A stretch of 64,000 nt of DNA from Microbacterium sp. Leaf320 (GCF_001423485.1 NZ_LMOD01000002.1:336539-400538), one strand, 5' to 3'; numbered from the stretch's first letter, positions 44,086 to 52,760 are shown. The notes: generated by a model not told the origin, from the letters alone. A program made the numbers and translations.

Positions 44086-45117
44086 TCAGTGCACGCCGCC
44101 GCCGACGGCGGTGCGGCGCGGTGCGGCCTTCTGGCGCTCTGCCTCGTCCTCGGCATCCTTCGCAGCGGCTGCCTCAGCCGATGCGGGAGCGGATGCGGCC
44201 GAAACAGCCACCTCCGACGCTGCGGATGCCGCGGCGAGACGCTGCTGCGTGCGACGACGCGCCAGCATCCCGAGCAGCGACGAGCGGTTGCTGCCGAGGT
44301 CGCCGAGCGCTGCCGTGACGCGATCGAGGAACACGGCGATGAGCACGACGCCCAGACCGGCCTCGACGCCCTTGGCGATGTTGATGGTCGAGATCGCCTC
44401 GACGACGATCTTCCCGAGGCCGTCGGCGCCCGCCATACCGGCGATGACCGCCATCGACAGCGCGAGCATGATGACCTGGTTGACGCCGGCGAGGATCGTC
44501 GGCATCGCGAGCGGAAGCTGGATGCCGCGCAGGATCTGCCCCGGCTTCGCGCCGAACGCCTGACCCGCCTCGACCGTCTCGGAGTCGACACCGCGGATGC
44601 CGAGCTCGGTCAGTCGCACGCCCGGAGGAAGCGCGAAGATCACGGTCGCGACGAGACCCGGCACGACGCCGATGCTGAAGAACACGATCGCCGGGATCAG
44701 GTAGACGAACGCCGGCATGGTCTGCATGAAGTCGAGCACGGGCTTGAGCACCGCACGCACGGTCGCGTTGCGGGCCGACCAGATGCCGAGCGGCACCGCG
44801 ATCAGCACGGCGATCACCGCGGCGACGAGCACGAGGGCGAGCGTCTGCATCGCCGGCACCCAGAGGCCCATGGCCACGATCAGGCCGAACGAGACGACCG
44901 TGCCGATAGCGAGCTGCCACGACCGGACGAGCCAGGCGATGAGCGCGGCGATCACGATGATGACCGCGAAATGCGGGCTGAGCAGGGCGCGGGTGAGACC
45001 GTCGACGAGGAAGCTCACCACGAACGAGATGACGTCGAGCAGACCGTCGAGGTTCGTCTTGATCCAGTCGACTCCTGTTGCGACCCAGCTGCCGAGGGGA
45101 ATGCGGAAACCATCCAT
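44086..45117 (-). CDS. Glycine betaine ABC transporter permease
   Basis: A 343-residue permease with about six or seven membrane helices and an Ala/Glu-rich cytosolic tail. The ProW/OpuAB-type signature EAGQAFGAKPGQILRGIQLP, the EAA loop, lies near residue 192. GADGLGKIVVEAISTINIAKG follows. It forms the channel for betaine or proline betaine import. ATG at 45117 overlaps the ATPase stop as TGATG with GGAGG just upstream, so translation is coupled to the ATPase. The long Ala-rich tail is unusual for ProW. Confidence 0.93.
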   Translation of the reverse strand: MDGFRIPLGSWVATGVDWIKTNLDGLLDVISFVVSFLVDGLTRALLSPHFAVIIVIAALIAWLVRSWQLAIGTVVSFGLIVAMGLWVPAMQTLALVLVAAVIAVLIAVPLGIWSARNATVRAVLKPVLDFMQTMPAFVYLIPAIVFFSIGVVPGLVATVIFALPPGVRLTELGIRGVDSETVEAGQAFGAKPGQILRGIQLPLAMPTILAGVNQVIMLALSMAVIAGMAGADGLGKIVVEAISTINIAKGVEAGLGVVLIAVFLDRVTAALGDLGSNRSSLLGMLARRRTQQRLAAASAASEVAVSAASAPASAEAAAAKDAEDEAERQKAAPRRTAVGGGVH

Positions 45118-46454
45118 CAGCGCACCTCCTCCGTCGTCGGCTGCGTTTCGTCTCGGTGCTGCGCTCCTCGCTCAACGACCGGGTGGGGGTCGGCCGTCCA
45201 TCCGTCATCGAGTACTGCATCGATCTCGGCCTGCGGCATCGGAAGAAGCGGCAGGGTGAGCTCACCGGTGGCGCCAGGGCCGGGGCCCAGGGCTGCGAGC
45301 AGGGTGATGCGCGGGATCACGCCGACGAGGCGCCCCTCGGCATCCACCACGGCCAGGGGCAGCGGCGACTCGACAGACGGGATGAAGAGGTTCATCAGAA
45401 CCTCGTCCTTGCTGACGCTCTGCGGCACCGGCTTGATGATCGACTCGAGCGTCGAGACACCCTGACGCACGAGCTTGACCGCATCCCGGTCGGTGACGAT
45501 CCCGAGCAGCTTGCGGTCGCGACCCGTGACGTAGGTCGCCGACATGAACGCGTCGCGCATCTGGCGGAGCGCCGTGCGAGGCCCGGCGGTCTCGGCGACG
45601 ACCGGGCGCGGGCGCTCCATGACGTTCGCGGCCGTGAGCACCCGGGCGCGGTCGACATCCTGCACGAACTGCTCGACGTAGTCGTTGGCGGGGTCGGTGA
45701 GGATGTCTTCGGGCGTGCCGATCTGCACGATGCGGCCGTCGCGCATCACGGCGATGCGGTCGCCGAGGAACATGGCCTCGTTGAGGTCGTGGGTGATGAA
45801 GACGATCGTCTTCTGCAGCTTCTCCTGAAGTTCGAGCAGCTGCTCCTGCATCTCGCGACGGATCAGCGGGTCGAGGGCGCTGAACGCCTCGTCCATGAGC
45901 AGGATGTCGGAGTCGGCGGCGAGCGCACGGGCGATGCCCACTCGCTGCTGCATGCCGCCGGAGAGCTCGGACGGCAGCTTGTCGGCCTGGCCCTCGAGTC
46001 CCACCAGGGCGAGGATCTCCTCGGCCTTCTTCAGGCGCTCGTCCTTGCCGACCCCCTTGAGTTCGAGCGGGTAGGCGACGTTCGCGGCGACCGTGCGGTG
46101 CGGCAGCAGTGCGAAGTGCTGGAACACCATCGAGATGCGGTCGCGGCGGATCTCGCGCAGACGCGACGAGGGGATGCCGGTGATGGGGTCGCCGTTCACG
46201 ACGACGGAACCATCGCTCGCCTCGTGCAGCCCGTTGAGCATGCGGATGATGGTGGACTTGCCGGAGCCTGAGAGCCCCATGATCACGAAGATCTCACCCC
46301 GGTTGACCGTGAAACTGGCGTCGATGACGGCGGCGGTTCCTGCGTCGCTGACCGCGGATCTGCTCTCACCGGCCTTCAGTCGACGGACGGCACTGCTCGG
46401 ATTCTTCCCGAACACCTTGTACAGATTGCGCGCTTCAAGAGCGATTTCGGACAC
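45117..46454 (-). CDS. proV: Glycine betaine ABC transporter ATP-binding protein with CBS domains
   Basis: About 445 residues. The ATPase core contains Walker A GLSGSGKST, ELSGGMQQRVGIARAL as signature and DILLMDEAFSALDPLIR as Walker B and D-loop. Two CBS modules follow (residues about 300-420, with MRDAFMSATYVTGRDRKLLG and LLGIVTDRD), as in osmoregulated OpuA/ProV. They sense ionic strength or cyclic-di-AMP in relatives. Start GTG at 46454 with AGGGGAA upstream. The C-terminal residues VVERGAQHRDET are encoded by a copy of a dispersed repeat (45144-45180). Confidence 0.93.
   Translation of the reverse strand: MSEIALEARNLYKVFGKNPSSAVRRLKAGESRSAVSDAGTAAVIDASFTVNRGEIFVIMGLSGSGKSTIIRMLNGLHEASDGSVVVNGDPITGIPSSRLREIRRDRISMVFQHFALLPHRTVAANVAYPLELKGVGKDERLKKAEEILALVGLEGQADKLPSELSGGMQQRVGIARALAADSDILLMDEAFSALDPLIRREMQEQLLELQEKLQKTIVFITHDLNEAMFLGDRIAVMRDGRIVQIGTPEDILTDPANDYVEQFVQDVDRARVLTAANVMERPRPVVAETAGPRTALRQMRDAFMSATYVTGRDRKLLGIVTDRDAVKLVRQGVSTLESIIKPVPQSVSKDEVLMNLFIPSVESPLPLAVVDAEGRLVGVIPRITLLAALGPGPGATGELTLPLLPMPQAEIDAVLDDGWTADPHPVVERGAQHRDETQPTTEEVR
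45144..45180 (-). repeat. GTCGTTGAGCGAG-type repeat inside the proV-like gene
   Basis: On the minus strand: GGTCGTTGAGCGAGGAGCGC then AGCACCGAGACGAAACG. It shares the core and the end word with the copy after purL at 17993-18023. It encodes residues just before the C-terminus of the ATPase. This is a second member of a dispersed family, here inside a coding region. Confidence 0.6.
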
Positions 46455-46912
46455 GTTTCCCCTGCGGCTCGCCTTCGGCTGGCTGAGCCTGCTTCGGTTA
46501 CGCCCGGGTGATCCTCCCGGCCGTTTCGACATGGTGCTGTGGCGGCGCGGACGGCGGATTTCGGATCCACCGCGATAGAGCATCGACCGTACGTCCACGC
46601 CTCTTCGCAGCACAGCACATTCGAAAGAAGGACGTGATCGCGGACTGGTCTTCGGGCCGTCAGGCCCACCAACCAACGTAACGAAATGGCCGGTCAGGGG
46701 CAAATCCGTAATCCCGAGCGACGTTCAGTTCCGTCGGCTGACCGGGGGATTGTGCGGGTTTCGGCCATGGCCGTGGTGCGGTGTCACGCGGGCGTTTCGG
46801 GCGCTTCGCGGGACGGGCCCTGGGCGCTTCCGCAGTCGGATCACGCCTCACAAGTCCGGATTCCGGAGATTCGGACCACGGAGGCGCGATCGGGCTGCCG
46901 GGGCGCACGCGA
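46455..46912. other. Intergenic region upstream of the betaine transport operon
   Basis: A 458-base gap between two minus-strand genes. It includes a perfect palindrome CGGCCATGGCCG (46762-46773) and an imperfect palindrome near 46853-46875 (GTCCGGATTCCGGAG followed by ATTCGGAC). Nothing shows coding character. Osmotic control of the operon probably acts here, but I cannot identify the promoter with confidence. Confidence 0.4.
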
Positions 46913-48115
46913 TCAGCGGCGGATGCTGCGCGTCACCGTGAACTTCGGAGTGCGCTCGAGCTGCTCGGTGGCACCCACGAGACGGGTCAGTTCGGCGCGA
47001 TATCCGAGCGAGGAGTTGAAGACCGTGAAGAGCTCGCCGCCGGGGCGGAGGATGCGGGCAGCAGCCTCGAACAGACGCGTCGCAGCGCCCGTGTGCACAC
47101 TGCTGCCGAGGTGGAACGGCGGATTGAGCAGTACGACGTCGACGCTGGCGTCGGCGAGTGCGGATCCGGCGTCGTCGTGCATGACGGCGACCCGATCGCC
47201 GACGCCGTTCGCGGCCACAGTGGCGCGGGCGGAGGCGACAGCTGCGGCCGATCGGTCGGTGGCGATGACGCGGGCTTCGGGGTGCGCGAGAGCGTATGAC
47301 GCGGCGAGCGCACCGGTTCCGCAGCCGAGGTCGACGACGGTCGTGGCCGGGCTCGACTCGTCGCCGTTCACAACACAGGAGGGATCGGCCGGATCGGCCG
47401 TTTCCGGCGCGCTTCCGGTCGGGTCAGGTGCATCGATGCTGAGTCGTGAACCGTCGAGACCGAGCACCTCGAGCAGAACCCGTGTGCCGATGTCGAGCTT
47501 CGCCCCCGCGAATGCGCCGCCGTGGGCGACCAGAGTCAGTCCGTCGTGCTTCGCCACCACCGGGAAGGGCGGGTGAGCGGGCACCGGCCGCGGCTCACTC
47601 GCGATCACGAGGCGCGATTTCCGTTCGGCTCGCTGCGCCTGCACCTCGGCGAAACCGCGCCCGATCACCTCGTTCTGCGCGATGGTCATGTGCTTCACCC
47701 GGCCTCCGGCGACGAGCACGACATCCGAGGCGGACCAGCGGGCGACGGCATCCGTGATCTCCTCGAGCTCGGCGAGCGCCTTGGGCAGCTGCAGCAGCAC
47801 GAGTCGTGCCCCATCGAGCAGTGTCGCATCGAGTTCGTGCGACGAGAATCCCGACAGACCCAGCTCATCGGCGTTGCGTGCGAGGGCACGCCGTCCGGTT
47901 GCGAGGTCCTGATGCACGCGCACGCCGTCAAGACCGGCGGCCGCGAGTGCGAGCGTGATCGCCCCGTACTCGTCGCCGATCACCGCGATCTCGTTTCCGG
48001 CGACCCCCGACGCCAGCCCGCGCTCGACCAGCAATAGGTCGGTCGCGTCATACGCCTGGAGGTTGTCGGCCTCGACATCGGGCCAGCGGCGCAGGCGGCT
48101 ATAGGGGAAGTCCAC
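46913..48115 (-). CDS. RlmG/RsmC-like class I methyltransferase
   Basis: A 400-residue protein. An N-terminal domain that mimics a methyltransferase but lacks the active motif is followed by an active domain. That one has the SAM site VDLGCGTGALAASYAL (residues about 270-285) and the catalytic NPPF motif in LLNPPFHLGSS, which defines N2-guanine methyltransferases of 23S (RlmG) or 16S rRNA (RsmC). Two-domain layout and length match RlmG. Single gene on the minus strand, divergent from a TetR-ABC operon with 61 bases between starts. Confidence 0.85.
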   Translation of the reverse strand: MDFPYSRLRRWPDVEADNLQAYDATDLLLVERGLASGVAGNEIAVIGDEYGAITLALAAAGLDGVRVHQDLATGRRALARNADELGLSGFSSHELDATLLDGARLVLLQLPKALAELEEITDAVARWSASDVVLVAGGRVKHMTIAQNEVIGRGFAEVQAQRAERKSRLVIASEPRPVPAHPPFPVVAKHDGLTLVAHGGAFAGAKLDIGTRVLLEVLGLDGSRLSIDAPDPTGSAPETADPADPSCVVNGDESSPATTVVDLGCGTGALAASYALAHPEARVIATDRSAAAVASARATVAANGVGDRVAVMHDDAGSALADASVDVVLLNPPFHLGSSVHTGAATRLFEAAARILRPGGELFTVFNSSLGYRAELTRLVGATEQLERTPKFTVTRSIRR

Positions 48116-48140
48116 CCCTCAAGACTACGAGCGGGACCTC

Positions 48141-48169
48141 TTGACGAGAGCTGAACAAGTGTTTAGCCT
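48141..48169 (+). promoter_or_regulatory. Promoter with embedded TetR operator
   Basis: TTGACG (48141-48146) and TAGCCT (48164-48169) are 17 bases apart. GCTGAACA-AG-TGTTTAGC (48150-48167) is an 8-bp inverted repeat with one mismatch, lying between and over the boxes. The next ATG (48177) is seven bases after the -10 box, so the transcript is probably leaderless. Confidence 0.65.
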
Positions 48170-48176
48170 TCTGTAC

Positions 48177-48833
48177 ATGCGTTCAGCTTCTGACGATCTC
48201 ACCGCACGCGCGCGCATCCGCGACGCCGCGATCGCCGCCTTCGCGCGCGACGGATACGACGCCACCAGCATGCGGACGATCGCCACTCAGGCCGGCGTCA
48301 GCGCGGCGCTGATCGTGCACCACTTCGGCGACAAGAACGCCCTGCGCACGGCGTGCGACGACTATGTCGTCGGCGTCTTCATCGACGAGGACCACGACCT
48401 CATCGTCGCGCCGACCCGCGACCGCATCCGCACCGCCCTCAACGACCTCGAGCGCTACGGCCCCTATATCGACTACCTCGCGCGCATGCTCGCCGACGGC
48501 TCGGCCGCCGCCGATCGGCTGTTCGACAGCTTCCTGGCCAACACCCGCGATGTGCTCGCCGATCAGCGCGAGGCCGGGATGCTCGAGCCGATGAGCGACC
48601 CCGAGATGACGACGATGCTGCTGACGCTGATCGGACTCGCCCCCGTCGTCATGCGTGCGCAGATCGCTCGCGCACTGGGCACCGACCAGCTGAGCCCGGC
48701 GGGGCTCCTGCGCACCACCCTGCCGACGCTCGAACTGCTCACTCACGGCATCTATTCGACGACCGCACTGCTCGACGGCGCACGAGACGCACTCGCGGCC
48801 GAGGGGAACACCCCGAGAGGAGACGCATCATGA
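48177..48833 (+). CDS. TetR family regulator of an ABC exporter operon
   Basis: A 218-residue TetR protein. The helix-turn-helix (residues 10-60) shows IAAFARDGYDATSMRTIATQ and AGVSAALIVHHFGDKNALR. The C-terminal domain resembles the TetR group found with drug ABC exporters. ATG at 48177 has no ribosome site, but it stands seven bases after a -10 box, consistent with leaderless translation. An in-frame TTG at 48141 overlaps the -35 box and is unlikely. The stop overlaps the next ATG as ATGA. It probably represses its own operon through the palindrome at 48150-48167. Confidence 0.88.
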   Translation: MRSASDDLTARARIRDAAIAAFARDGYDATSMRTIATQAGVSAALIVHHFGDKNALRTACDDYVVGVFIDEDHDLIVAPTRDRIRTALNDLERYGPYIDYLARMLADGSAAADRLFDSFLANTRDVLADQREAGMLEPMSDPEMTTMLLTLIGLAPVVMRAQIARALGTDQLSPAGLLRTTLPTLELLTHGIYSTTALLDGARDALAAEGNTPRGDAS

Positions 48834-49813
48834 CCGACACGATCGAGATCGACCGTCTGCATAAGCGCTACGGCAGTCGCATCGCGCTGCACGAGCTCGA
48901 CCTGCACGTACGCCCCGGAACGGTCTTCGGACTGATCGGCCCCAATGGGGCTGGCAAGACGACCACCCTCCGCACACTCGTCGACGTCATCCGCCCATCA
49001 TCCGGCTCGGTGCGCGTCCTCGGCGAGAACCCCCGGCACGGCGGCGCAGCGCTGCGTCGACGCATCGGCTACGTGCCGGGCGAGCTCCACCTCGAGGGGC
49101 GATCGAGCGGACACCGGATGCTGGCGTTCTACGCCCAGGTCTCGGGATCCCGCGACGCAACCGCGACCCTCCGCACCGGCCGCGATCTCGCCGACCGTCT
49201 CGGCGTCGACCTGTCGCGCCCGGTCCGCACACTGTCGAAGGGCAACAAGCAGAAGGTCGGGCTCATCCAGGCCTTCATGCACCGGCCCGAGCTGCTGATC
49301 CTCGACGAACCCACCAGCGGCCTCGACCCCCTGGTGCAGCGGGAGTTCCTGCAGATGGTACGCGAGGCGAAGGACGCGGGGCAGACCGTGCTGCTCAGCT
49401 CGCACGTGCTCAGCGAGATCCAGCAGACCGCCGACGAGGTCGCGGTGCTCGCGAACGGACGGGTCGTCGCCGACGGCGACGTCGCCTCGCTGCGCCTGGG
49501 ATCGATCCGCCGCGTGCGCGCTGAGATCTCGACGACGGATGCCGCGGCCACCCGCGCCGACTTCGACCGCGTGCCCGGTCTCACCGGCATCGATGCGAGC
49601 GATGCCGACGGCATCCTGCAGCTGTCCGGCACGATCGACGGCGCCATCGATCCGTTCATCAAGGTGCTCGCCCGATTCGAGGTGCGCGATCTGACCGTGG
49701 AGGAACCCGACCTCGAAGAGTCGGTGCTGCGGCTGTACGGCGCTTCTGCCACTCCGGCATCCGCCCGACCCGCGACCCGACGATCGCGACGCGACAGGGA
49801 GGAGCAGAGATGA
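48830..49813 (+). CDS. ABC exporter ATP-binding protein
   Basis: A 327-residue ATPase. Walker A is GPNGAGKTT, the signature region is LSKGNKQKVGLIQAF, Walker B is LLILDEPTSGLDPL and the H-loop is LLSSHVLSEIQQTADEVAVL. The signature has SKG instead of SGG, as in the CcmA/Nod-type subgroup with single-fusion partners. A C-terminal domain of about 80 residues follows. It overlaps the TetR and permease genes by ATGA on both sides, a three-gene coupled operon. Substrate unknown; lipid or antibiotic export is likely. Confidence 0.9.
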   Translation: MTDTIEIDRLHKRYGSRIALHELDLHVRPGTVFGLIGPNGAGKTTTLRTLVDVIRPSSGSVRVLGENPRHGGAALRRRIGYVPGELHLEGRSSGHRMLAFYAQVSGSRDATATLRTGRDLADRLGVDLSRPVRTLSKGNKQKVGLIQAFMHRPELLILDEPTSGLDPLVQREFLQMVREAKDAGQTVLLSSHVLSEIQQTADEVAVLANGRVVADGDVASLRLGSIRRVRAEISTTDAAATRADFDRVPGLTGIDASDADGILQLSGTIDGAIDPFIKVLARFEVRDLTVEEPDLEESVLRLYGASATPASARPATRRSRRDREEQR

Positions 49814-50610
49814 ACGGCATCCTGCCCGTGTTCCGGCGAAGCTTGCGCGAGTCCTGGCGAAGCCTGCTCGGATGGACCGTCGGTCTCGCCGCGGTGCTGT
49901 TCCTCTATCTGCCGCTGTATCCGAGCCTCGCCGGCGACGGCCAGCTCGAGGCCATGATCTCGTCGCTGCCGAAGGAACTCGTCGACACCCTCGGGTACGA
50001 CCAGATCGCGACCGGCGCCGGATACGCGCAGAGCACGTTCTTCGGCCTGATCGGCTTCCTTCTGCTCACGATCGCAGCGGTGACCTGGGGCTCGGCCGCC
50101 ATCGCCGGCGCCGAAGAGAGCGGGCGGGCCGAACTCGACCTCGCGCACGGCATCGGCCGCGGCCAGTATGCGCTGGAGTCGGCCTTCGCCGTGCTCGTGC
50201 GACTGCTGTGGCTCGGCGTCTTCTCGGGGGTCGTCGTCTGGGCGTTGAACGACTCGGCCGAGCTCGGCCTCGAAGGCTGGCGCATCGTCGGAGCGAGCGC
50301 CGCGCTCACCGGACTCTCGTTCCTCACGGCATCCGCCGCTCTGCTCGCCGGCGCAGCGACGGGTCGCCGCATCTGGGCGACGGGCGTCGGCGCAGGAATC
50401 GCCGTGGTCGGGTACGTCCTGCAGGCGATCGCCCGACAGTCCGACGACCTCGAGTGGTTGAACGCGCTCTCCCCGTACGCCTGGGTGTACCGTCAGCCGC
50501 CCCTCGCCGAGGGTGTGGATGCCGGTGGGCTCGCCCTCACCTGGGGCCTGGCTCTCGTGTTCGTCGTGGCGTCGGTCTTCGCCTTCCGCGCGCGCGACGT
50601 GCGCGGCTGA
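49810..50610 (+). CDS. ABC exporter permease
   Basis: A 266-residue membrane protein with about six helices of the ABC-2 type, starting with FRRSLRESWRSLLGWTVGLA. A conserved region is YPSLAGDGQLEAMISSLPKELVDTL-like at residues 38-60, and GAEESGRAELDLAHGIGR at residues 98-115. It is similar to transporters of the polyketide antibiotic exporter type (ABC-2 superfamily with EESG motif). Overlaps the ATPase gene by ATGA. End of the three-gene TetR-ABC operon. About 150 bases follow with no gene until the next promoter. Confidence 0.88.
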   Translation: MNGILPVFRRSLRESWRSLLGWTVGLAAVLFLYLPLYPSLAGDGQLEAMISSLPKELVDTLGYDQIATGAGYAQSTFFGLIGFLLLTIAAVTWGSAAIAGAEESGRAELDLAHGIGRGQYALESAFAVLVRLLWLGVFSGVVVWALNDSAELGLEGWRIVGASAALTGLSFLTASAALLAGAATGRRIWATGVGAGIAVVGYVLQAIARQSDDLEWLNALSPYAWVYRQPPLAEGVDAGGLALTWGLALVFVVASVFAFRARDVRG

Positions 50611-50694
50611 CACCGTTCGCGCCGCCACCACCACCGCCACCGCCAGACGGGGTCAGTTCCACACTGCACCAGCCGTGCCTGTCCGAAAAACGGG

Positions 50695-50734
50695 TTGACA
50701 CACCCGAGGTTCAGTGGTTACATAGTCGAGTAAC
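50695..50734 (+). promoter_or_regulatory. Promoter and GntR-type operator of the YtrA-like operon
   Basis: A perfect TTGACA (50695-50700) is followed by TTACAT (50718-50723), 17 bases apart. GTTAC-N8-GTAAC (50717-50734) is an inverted repeat overlapping the -10 region, inside wider TGGTTA/TAACCA symmetry. It is the likely target of the GntR protein encoded downstream. Ribosome site GGAGGA follows at about 50752. Confidence 0.7.
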
Positions 50735-50761
50735 TAACCCACTAACCACAGCGGAGGACTC

Positions 50762-51160
50762 GTGATCGAAGAAGGCAAGCCGCTCTTCCTCCAGATCGCC
50801 GAGCAGATCGAGGACTCTATCCTCGACGGCTCGCTCGAGGAGGAGTCGCAGGCGCCCTCGACCAACGAGCTCGCCGGCTTCTACCGGATCAACCCCGCGA
50901 CAGCAGCCAAGGGAGTCGCCATGCTCACCGACAAGGGAGTGCTGTACAAGCGCCGCGGCATCGGCATGTTCGTCGCCGCCGGGGCGAAGGATCTGCTCCT
51001 CGGCGAGCGCCGCGCCGCATTCGCCGACCGCTACATCGACCCGCTCCTCGCCGAGGCCCGCACGCTGGGGCTCGGCGCCGAAGACCTCGCCGCACTGCTC
51101 CGCGAGCGGGCAGCACAGCCAGCACAGCCAGACCTCACCGAAGGGAAGACCACCGCATGA
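50762..51160 (+). CDS. GntR family regulator, YtrA type
   Basis: A 132-residue YtrA-type protein: short, without the effector domain of most GntR members. The winged helix (residues 8-75) shows PLFLQIAEQIEDSILDGSLEE, LPSTNELA-like APSTNELAGFYRINPATAAKG and VLYKRRGIGMFVA. The remaining part is one helix pair. GTG at 50762 with GGAGGA six bases upstream. The stop overlaps the ATPase start as ATGA. It probably represses its operon by binding the GTTAC/GTAAC site; cell-wall antibiotics induce relatives such as YtrA of Bacillus. Confidence 0.92.
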   Translation: MIEEGKPLFLQIAEQIEDSILDGSLEEESQAPSTNELAGFYRINPATAAKGVAMLTDKGVLYKRRGIGMFVAAGAKDLLLGERRAAFADRYIDPLLAEARTLGLGAEDLAALLRERAAQPAQPDLTEGKTTA

Positions 51161-52074
51161 CCGCCGTCATCGAGGTCCAGAACCTCACCAAGCACTACAA
51201 GGAGAAGAACGCGCTCGACAATGTGTCGCTCAGCCTCGAGGGCGGCGCGATCTACGGCCTGCTCGGACGCAACGGCGCCGGCAAGACGACGCTCATGTCG
51301 ATCCTGACCGCGCAGAACTTCGAGTCGTCCGGCACCGTGCGCGTCTTCGGCGAGCACCCCTACGAGAACGCGCGGGTCCTGAACCGGATCTGCTTCGTCC
51401 GCGAGAGCCAGAAGTATCCGGATGACGCCTACCCGCGTCACGCGTTCAAGGCCGCGAGCCTGTTCTTCCACAACTGGAACCAGGAGCTCGCCGACGAACT
51501 CATCGAGCAGTTCCAGCTGCCGATGAAGCAGACGATCAAGAAGCTCTCCCGCGGCCAGCTCTCGGCCGTCGGGGTCATCATCGGGCTCGCCTCGCGAGCC
51601 GAGCTCACCTTCTTCGACGAGCCGTACCTGGGTCTCGACGCGGTCGCCAGGCAGATCTTCTACGACCGCCTGCTCGAGGACTACGCCGAGCATCCGCGCA
51701 CGATCGTGCTCTCGTCGCACCTGATCGACGAGGTCTCGAACCTCATCGAGAAGGTCATCGTGATCGACAACGGCAAGATCCTGCTCAACGAAGACACGGA
51801 TGCAGTGCGCGACCGTGCCGTCACCGTGGTCGGAGATGCGGCCAAGGTCGACGCGTGGGCCTCCGGCCGCGAGGTACTGCACCGCGAGGCGCTCGGCCGC
51901 GTGGCATCCGTCACGGTGCTCGGAGCGCTGTCGCCCGCCGAGCGCGCCGAGGTCATGGCAGCCGGTCTCGATCTCGCACCCGTCTCACTGCAGCAGCTGA
52001 TCGTCCGGCTCACCCAGAGGGCAGAGGCGGATTCCGCAACGAGAGGTTCCGATGTGAAGGAGGAGGTGCGCTGA
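51157..52074 (+). CDS. ABC transporter ATP-binding protein, YtrB type
   Basis: A 305-residue ATPase. Walker A is GRNGAGKTT and the signature is the variant LSRGQLSAVGVIIGL. Walker B is LTFFDEPYLGLD and the H-loop is IVLSSHLIDEVSNLIEKVIVI. The LSRGQ motif and Tyr after DEP are typical of this subgroup. The tail contains EEVR as its last residues. Overlaps the GntR gene by ATGA and is coupled to the permease at its end by TGATG with a strong GGAGGAGG. Substrate unknown. Confidence 0.9.
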   Translation: MTAVIEVQNLTKHYKEKNALDNVSLSLEGGAIYGLLGRNGAGKTTLMSILTAQNFESSGTVRVFGEHPYENARVLNRICFVRESQKYPDDAYPRHAFKAASLFFHNWNQELADELIEQFQLPMKQTIKKLSRGQLSAVGVIIGLASRAELTFFDEPYLGLDAVARQIFYDRLLEDYAEHPRTIVLSSHLIDEVSNLIEKVIVIDNGKILLNEDTDAVRDRAVTVVGDAAKVDAWASGREVLHREALGRVASVTVLGALSPAERAEVMAAGLDLAPVSLQQLIVRLTQRAEADSATRGSDVKEEVR

Positions 52075-52760
52075 TGCGACGCACACTCAATGTCATCCGC
52101 CTGCAGCTGATCAACCGCCAGACGTTCATCTGGGTGCCGCTGATCATCCTCGGCTCCGCGGTCGTGATCTCGGTGCTCATCTACGCGATGATCCCCGTCG
52201 ACACCCCGAAGTACGGCGGTGGCGGCCAGGCGCCGCTCTGGTACTTCTTCGCGATCGGCATCTCGGCCATGACGCTCACCTTCCCGTTCTCGCAGGCGAT
52301 GAGCATCACGCGCCGGGACTTCTTCTTCGGCACGCTGCTCACGGCGATCCTCGGCAGCGCGTTCATGGGCGTGGTGTTCCTGATCGGCGGCGCCATCGAG
52401 ACGCTGACCAACGGATACGGCGTCAACGGCTACGTGTTCTACCTGCCGTGGCTGTGGGAGGCGGGCCCGCTCGGGGCTTTCATCGTCTACTTCACCCTCG
52501 CGCTCTTCCTGTTCGTCGTCGGCTTCACCGGCGCGACGATCTACAAGAGCTGGGGCCCGACGGTGCTCACCATCGTCGGTGTCGGCCTCGCGCTGGTCCT
52601 CGTCGGACTCGCGTTCCTCGCGACCAGACTCGATCTCTGGGGGCAGGTGTGGACCGGCATCCTCGATGCGGGTGCACTCGGACTCGCACTCTGGGGACTC
52701 GTCGCCACCGTGATTCTCGTCGGCGTCTCGTTCCTCGCGTTCCGCCGAGCGATTCCCTGA
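52074..52760 (+). CDS. Membrane permease of the YtrA-type ABC unit
   Basis: A 228-residue protein with six membrane helices, starting RRTLNVIRLQLINRQTFIWV and containing FAIGISAMTLTFPFSQAMSI and ITRRDFFFGTLLTAILGSAF. It is the membrane partner of the YtrB-type ATPase. Start ATG at 52074 inside TGATG, directly after GGAGGAGGTGCGCTG. The same 18 bases occur at the proV/permease junction at 45115-45132. It has no known domain name beyond ABC-2-like membrane proteins. Export of a peptide-type antibiotic is only inferred from related units. Confidence 0.87.
   Translation: MRRTLNVIRLQLINRQTFIWVPLIILGSAVVISVLIYAMIPVDTPKYGGGGQAPLWYFFAIGISAMTLTFPFSQAMSITRRDFFFGTLLTAILGSAFMGVVFLIGGAIETLTNGYGVNGYVFYLPWLWEAGPLGAFIVYFTLALFLFVVGFTGATIYKSWGPTVLTIVGVGLALVLVGLAFLATRLDLWGQVWTGILDAGALGLALWGLVATVILVGVSFLAFRRAIP

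Noticed and set aside
46762..46773. CGGCCATGGCCG as an osmotic-control operator
   Set aside because: It is more than 300 bases from the start of the betaine operon and such words are frequent in GC-rich DNA; kept only as a note.
48141..48176. TTG at 48141 as the TetR start
   Set aside because: The TTG is the first half of the -35 box TTGACG, and the twelve extra residues have no family support.
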